From contig JAJFMB010000164.1 in assembly GCA_021772355.1 (NCBI GenBank), forward strand, positions 1-9,868: a DNA stretch of 9,868 nucleotides, written 5' to 3'. Under the pieces are notes generated by a model that did no database searches, was not told where the DNA came from, and saw only the letters and a list, made by a program, of their open reading frames with translations. Positions 6,461 to 9,868 of the stretch are shown here, piece after piece (position 1 is the stretch's first letter; the number at the start of each line of letters is the position of its first letter). A program made the translations under genes and the position numbers. This DNA comes from Chlamydiota bacterium. Lineage in GTDB: Bacteria > Chlamydiota > Chlamydiia > Chlamydiales > JAJFMB01.

Positions 6461-8614
6461 CTAAGACTTCGCAAACTTTGCTTCTAGCCTATTCTTCTTA
6501 ACCAGTAAACTTTCTAATTGTCTAGATTTTTTATCTGCTTCGTCATCGAGATGAAGAGATTTTTCTTTTGTCTTTTTTACTCTTAATAAGTTTCCATAGT
6601 TAATAAAAAGAATTGCCAACTGTTCTTTTTTAGCTTTTTTCTTTGCTTTCTTCAACCGTGTACTCGCACCCTCATGTAAGCTATGGATAGAGTCTTTATT
6701 ATCTTCTACGAAATCAACGATATCATCCGAACTAGGTTCCGCCTTCATCATATCTAGAAATTTCACTTGCAAGTCAGTAAGGCTTTCCGGAGATTGCTCT
6801 TTAAAAGCGGCCACTGCAAATTCACAATCAACTTGAATACTCCTTTCACTCATTTTAGCTCGATTTCTCAAACTCGTCACTTGATCTTGCAAGATCTTAA
6901 TTTCTTTCTCCATCAAATCAACTTCATTTTTGGCAACTTCAGCTTCAGAACGAGCAGCAGCAATATCATCGGCACCTACAATTCCTAAACGAATGAGCGG
7001 AGACATGCAACGGGTTAAATCATCTATAGGAACCCTTTGCCCATTTGCTGTCTCTAACAGCCTATCGCGCAATTCAGCTAATCTTGCAATATGTGCCTCA
7101 TCCTTCTCATCAGATGCCGTTCCTTCAGCACCCTCATTGTGATCCAGCTCCACACGAATTCTGAGCAAAATCTTCAAGACCTCTTTGTCATTTTTGTACT
7201 TCTTTTCTAGAAGTTCTTTTTCGCTTTCTAAACCACCAACTTTATGAGCAGCTGCTTTATATTCCTCTTCCAATAGTTTAGATTTTTCTTTTAATCCTGG
7301 GATGTTTTGTAAATTTCGGTATGCTTCTAAGACATTATCCAACATACTTCTCTGCTGTTTTTCATCAGACGATTTTATTGCGAGCTCTAACTCATTAATA
7401 GTAGTAGCGATTTCATTTTGATTATTAGACAAAAATGATAACCGCTCATCGAGAGCTTTTCCTTTTATCCCTAAAACTAATTTTTGATGTCTTTTAACAG
7501 GGCTTCTTCTAAGCAGTCTGGCTGCACCAACTTGTTCAGGGAAATTGAGGTTTAAAAAAGCGTTAAAATTTGCATCAATATTACCTTCTTGCACAGAGTA
7601 GTCGTTTAATTTCGCTTCACAATCTTTATTTAACGTCTCGATATTAGAGATTATCTCTTCTAAATCTCTTCTATTCTGACCCATCTCGCGAACTTTGCCA
7701 GTAGCTTTTTCCTCTGTAGTTTGCTTCAAATGAGACATCTCTCGGTCGGCATCATTCAACTGTGTTAAAAGAGACTCAACCCCTTCCATTTCAGCTTTGG
7801 AAAGGTCACGTTTATTATTTTCTAATAAGCTGCGCACCTCTTTTAACAGAATCATACTTTCACAAACCGACCCTAAATCTCGTAAATGATCTGAACTGAA
7901 TACTTTTCTGACATTAACCAAATGATTTTCAATAATTCTACTAACAGAAGCAAAGTAGACTCTAGTGTTCACTTTTGTAAGCCTTGCTCTCACCAGCTCA
8001 CCGGTACCTCTTTGTAGAGCGGATAAATCGCGCAGATACTTCATCCCCTGTTCTACGAAGCTCTTCTGTCCTTCTGTAGCTACACCTCGAGGTTCGTTTA
8101 TATAAGCCTTCCATTTCGTAGAAAGTTCAATAGCTGCATTAACGCCTTCAACATCTTTTTTCATCTGTTTTGCTTCAAGACGTATCGTTCCAAATCCAAT
8201 TACATTTTTTGCTAATCCATCTAACTTAGCTGACAAACGTTCAAGTTTTTCTGAAAAACTTATCATTTCATTGAAATCATATTCCAGATCGGGATTTCCA
8301 GCTTTTACTACAACTTCATCTCTAGCGAAAGCTTCCTTCAAACTCTCCCACTGTTTATGCAGTGTGCTTACATCAACAGTAGTATGATGACTTTTTTTTC
8401 CCGAAGTTTTGAACCAAACTATAAGACGATTCAACAAGTGAAAACTACCAACTTTATAAGAGGTAACAGCTCGCGTCTTGTTGTCAAAGAGAAGAATGTT
8501 ATCAGACTTAAGCCCAAATTTTTTAATCCCATCAAGTTGAGCCTCTACATCCAAGAATTTTGATTCTACATCAGTTGAAGACCGAGTAGCGTTACCATGA
8601 TAATTATTAACCAT
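6461..8614 (-). CDS. 717-residue coiled-coil protein of unknown function
   Basis: I do not recognise a family. The protein has no signal peptide and no convincing membrane helix, so it is probably cytosolic or secreted by a signal-independent route. Residues 35-75 (KSDNILLFDNKTR, then SFHLLNRLIVWFK) form a compact segment with an amphipathic stretch. After about residue 85 it is almost wholly helical and charged. The strongest coiled-coil stretches are at about 255-340, 395-490, 552-595 and 690-717. A lysine-rich run RLKKAKKKAKKE lies at 653-664. Long helical cytosolic proteins of this sort are common in chlamydiae and some are type III effectors, but no secretion signal can be shown. The ATG follows AAGGGG by six bases. 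Hand counts give 17 and 19 G+C in two 60-base samples, against 29 and 26 in samples of the MscS-type gene and waaA. Confidence 0.85.
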   Translation of the reverse strand: MVNNYHGNATRSSTDVESKFLDVEAQLDGIKKFGLKSDNILLFDNKTRAVTSYKVGSFHLLNRLIVWFKTSGKKSHHTTVDVSTLHKQWESLKEAFARDEVVVKAGNPDLEYDFNEMISFSEKLERLSAKLDGLAKNVIGFGTIRLEAKQMKKDVEGVNAAIELSTKWKAYINEPRGVATEGQKSFVEQGMKYLRDLSALQRGTGELVRARLTKVNTRVYFASVSRIIENHLVNVRKVFSSDHLRDLGSVCESMILLKEVRSLLENNKRDLSKAEMEGVESLLTQLNDADREMSHLKQTTEEKATGKVREMGQNRRDLEEIISNIETLNKDCEAKLNDYSVQEGNIDANFNAFLNLNFPEQVGAARLLRRSPVKRHQKLVLGIKGKALDERLSFLSNNQNEIATTINELELAIKSSDEKQQRSMLDNVLEAYRNLQNIPGLKEKSKLLEEEYKAAAHKVGGLESEKELLEKKYKNDKEVLKILLRIRVELDHNEGAEGTASDEKDEAHIARLAELRDRLLETANGQRVPIDDLTRCMSPLIRLGIVGADDIAAARSEAEVAKNEVDLMEKEIKILQDQVTSLRNRAKMSERSIQVDCEFAVAAFKEQSPESLTDLQVKFLDMMKAEPSSDDIVDFVEDNKDSIHSLHEGASTRLKKAKKKAKKEQLAILFINYGNLLRVKKTKEKSLHLDDEADKKSRQLESLLVKKNRLEAKFAKS

Positions 8615-8645
8615 AGCTTTCCCCTTATTCTATCTACCGAACTTA

Positions 8646-8674
8646 ATTATACTTCAATTGACTAAATTGATGAA
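8646..8674 (-). promoter_or_regulatory. Candidate promoter of the 717-residue protein gene
   Basis: A perfect TATAAT lies on the minus strand at 8651-8646, about 31 bases before the ATG. At the 17-base spacing the upstream hexamer is TTCATC (8674-8669), a poor -35 with 3 of 6 matches. The A+T-rich sequence and repeats further upstream could compensate by binding RNA polymerase or an activator. The start site would be near 8639. Confidence 0.45.
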
Positions 8675-8683
8675 TAGTTAATT

Positions 8684-8717
8684 TTAATTAAGAATAAAGA
8701 GATGTATTAATTAAGAA
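8684..8717. repeat. Two 11-base direct repeats, 23 bases apart
   Basis: TTAATTAAGAA occurs at 8684-8694 and again at 8707-8717. Each copy contains the palindrome TTAATTAA. The 23-base period is close to two helical turns, so both copies face the same side of the DNA. They sit just upstream of the candidate promoter of the 717-residue protein gene, inside a 114-base A+T-rich gap with no gene. Low sequence complexity makes chance repeats more likely than usual. Confidence 0.5.
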
Positions 8718-8728
8718 ACAACAAAGAT

Positions 8729-9145
8729 TTACTTTACTTGATAAGTAAGTACCTTCCACTCTCCCCCTTCCAATCGAAGAGTTACGAGTTCGTGAGCGGA
8801 GGGTTTACTGGAAAAAGAGGAGTTATACAAAATGACCATATAGTCGCCGGCAGGCAGGCCTTGCGGATCTTTCGCTGTGCGAATATCAACCATTTCTCGA
8901 GACGTTTTATTTCCTAACGGCCGACGAACCTTATTAAGAAGCGCAACCCAGTCCCCTTTCGGAATGGTTAATTTGAATAAATCAGAGGCTTTATCCCAAC
9001 TTTCGCCATAGCGGTCTTGATCTACAAATTCAAGCCAGGCATCAGACGCATCGGAGCTCGCTTGGACTTGCTGTTCAATCGTCTGTTGCGCCTGAAGAGG
9101 CATGAAAAATAGCAAAAAGACAAAAGATAAAAGTAGTTGTTTCAT
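8729..9145 (-). CDS. Exported DUF4019-family protein
   Basis: The protein has 138 residues. A signal peptide spans about 1-19 (MKQLLLSFVFLLFFMPLQA, cleavage before QQ). The mature part matches the DUF4019 pattern as I know it: WLEFVDQDRYGESWDKAS (37-54), WVALLNKVRRPLGNKTSRE (66-84), GDYMVILYNSSF (99-110) and a final GGEWKVLTYQV. The fold and role of the family are undetermined; members are small periplasmic or exported proteins. The start is firm because AAGGAG lies eight bases upstream. The coiled-coil gene ends 38 bases upstream on the same strand, so cotranscription is likely. It could be a separate unit from the 717-residue gene, which has its own TATAAT box. Confidence 0.9.
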   Translation of the reverse strand: MKQLLLSFVFLLFFMPLQAQQTIEQQVQASSDASDAWLEFVDQDRYGESWDKASDLFKLTIPKGDWVALLNKVRRPLGNKTSREMVDIRTAKDPQGLPAGDYMVILYNSSFSSKPSAHELVTLRLEGGEWKVLTYQVK

Positions 9146-9183
9146 AAAGCCGCTCCTTTTTTTTTATATTACAATATCTCCGC

Positions 9184-9868
9184 TTATTTCCAAGTAAAAA
9201 ACTCGTGCGCCTCATCTGTAAGAGCGACAGGCTCGCCAGTTTCAGGATGATATTCCACTAGAAACTGAACCTCTTCTTCTTCCTTAATAAAGGGGGGAAT
9301 AAGTCTCAAAAGATCAGGATGCGAGAATAGATCAGCAGGCAAAACCACTTTAGAAGAGCGTACAAAGAGTGTGAGGCAATGCCAATAACACTCCTTGAAA
9401 AAATAGAGAATACGCGCCAAACGATTCTCATTCAACGATTCAAGTTTCCCTTTCAACACGATTTTTGTCAGCTCTTGGTCCGTATCATCGAAATGAAGAA
9501 TCACATCCAACATATCCTTTTTCTCAATAAGGGAGAGGGCTGCACTTAGTGCAAAAAACAAATACCTTCTCTCATCACCCATAAGTATAGGTGTAACGTC
9601 CAAGTTTGAACAAAGAAGCTGAGACATTAAAAGTCTGGGAATTCCGTTTAAGTCACTTTCATACTCATCATTTAAAAGAGACTGATAAATAATTATCTTC
9701 TGCTTTAACTCCAAAAGTTCGGGATGTGCCTTCTCAATTTTGCCTATCCCCTTTTCTACTCCTTCTAAAACGCTCAGATGATCCCGCATAAGTTCGAATT
9801 CTTTCTCTCGTGCTCTGAGCAGCTCTTTTTCTAATCTCTCCAGCTCTTCTCGACTCTGGGCGCTATTT
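9184..9868 (-). CDS. Coiled-coil protein, C-terminal part (partial)
   Basis: The frame ends in TAA at 9186-9184 and stays open to the right edge, so at least 228 residues are present and the start lies outside. The ATG at 9789 (MRDHLSV) is very unlikely to be the start, because the 26 codons before it continue the same charged helix (EELERLEKELLRAREKEFEL). The visible N-terminal third is coiled coil. The rest (from about IYQSLLNDEYES) is mixed, with leucine-rich helices and an acidic patch FIKEEEEVQF near the end. It finishes YHPETGEPVALTDEAHEFFTWK-like with aromatic residues. I do not recognise a family; it could be a structural or regulatory cytosolic protein. It precedes the DUF4019 gene by 38 bases. 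Confidence 0.8.
   Translation of the reverse strand, partial: NSAQSREELERLEKELLRAREKEFELMRDHLSVLEGVEKGIGKIEKAHPELLELKQKIIIYQSLLNDEYESDLNGIPRLLMSQLLCSNLDVTPILMGDERRYLFFALSAALSLIEKKDMLDVILHFDDTDQELTKIVLKGKLESLNENRLARILYFFKECYWHCLTLFVRSSKVVLPADLFSHPDLLRLIPPFIKEEEEVQFLVEYHPETGEPVALTDEAHEFFTWK

Noticed and set aside
9156..9166. T-run on the plus strand as a terminator
   Set aside because: No hairpin precedes it and no plus-strand gene ends nearby. It is the A-rich leader of the DUF4019 gene on the other strand.
9184..9789. A complete 201-residue gene starting at ATG 9789
   Set aside because: The frame stays open upstream to the window edge and encodes continuous charged coiled coil, so the ATG is internal and the gene is partial.

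Overview
The window reads as ordinary chromosome of a Gram-negative bacterium, most likely a chlamydia-like member of the Chlamydiota. This is an inference from three things. A Kdo transferase (waaA/kdtA) starts with the short membrane-anchor and GKY...RFG pattern I associate with chlamydial GseA/KdtA. The start of a PPi-type phosphofructokinase lies at the left edge. From memory, Chlamydia trachomatis also keeps a pfkA copy next to gseA. No phage, insertion sequence, CRISPR array or integrase was seen.

Left block (1-1643, minus strand): a serine-catabolism and glycolysis pair. sdaA (single-chain iron-sulfur L-serine dehydratase) is followed after 11 bases by a gene that runs off the left edge and looks like PPi-dependent phosphofructokinase. 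A 94-base divergent spacer separates sdaA from the plus-strand pair. It holds a plausible sdaA promoter with a perfect 12-base palindrome in its spacer.

Plus-strand pair (1684-2745): a CDP-alcohol phosphatidyltransferase with a complete active-site motif, then 15 bases later a small VOC (glyoxalase-fold) protein with an export signal.

tRNA and LPS block (2743-4261, minus strand): waaA, then tRNA-fMet(CAT) and a second CAT-anticodon tRNA, best read as elongator Met. The last three bases of the elongator gene coincide with the VOC stop codon on the other strand.

4318-6456 (plus): a 712-residue exported MscS-type channel with a long alpha-helical periplasmic N-terminal part, starting with GTG. 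It converges with the next gene with only four bases between the stops.

Right block (6461-9868, minus strand): three genes in one direction. They are a coiled-coil protein cut by the right edge, a small exported DUF4019 protein, and a 717-residue coiled-coil protein that I cannot assign. The last is visibly richer in A+T than its neighbours and is preceded by a TATAAT box and two 11-base direct repeats. It is the least explained item here and could be a lineage-specific or host-directed protein, though nothing in the sequence proves that.

Most of the window is housekeeping: central carbon metabolism, phospholipid and LPS synthesis, translation initiation and osmotic protection. I do not see a clear new multi-gene system. 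The points worth a second look are the 717-residue protein, details of the two tRNAs, and the palindrome and repeats at two promoters.
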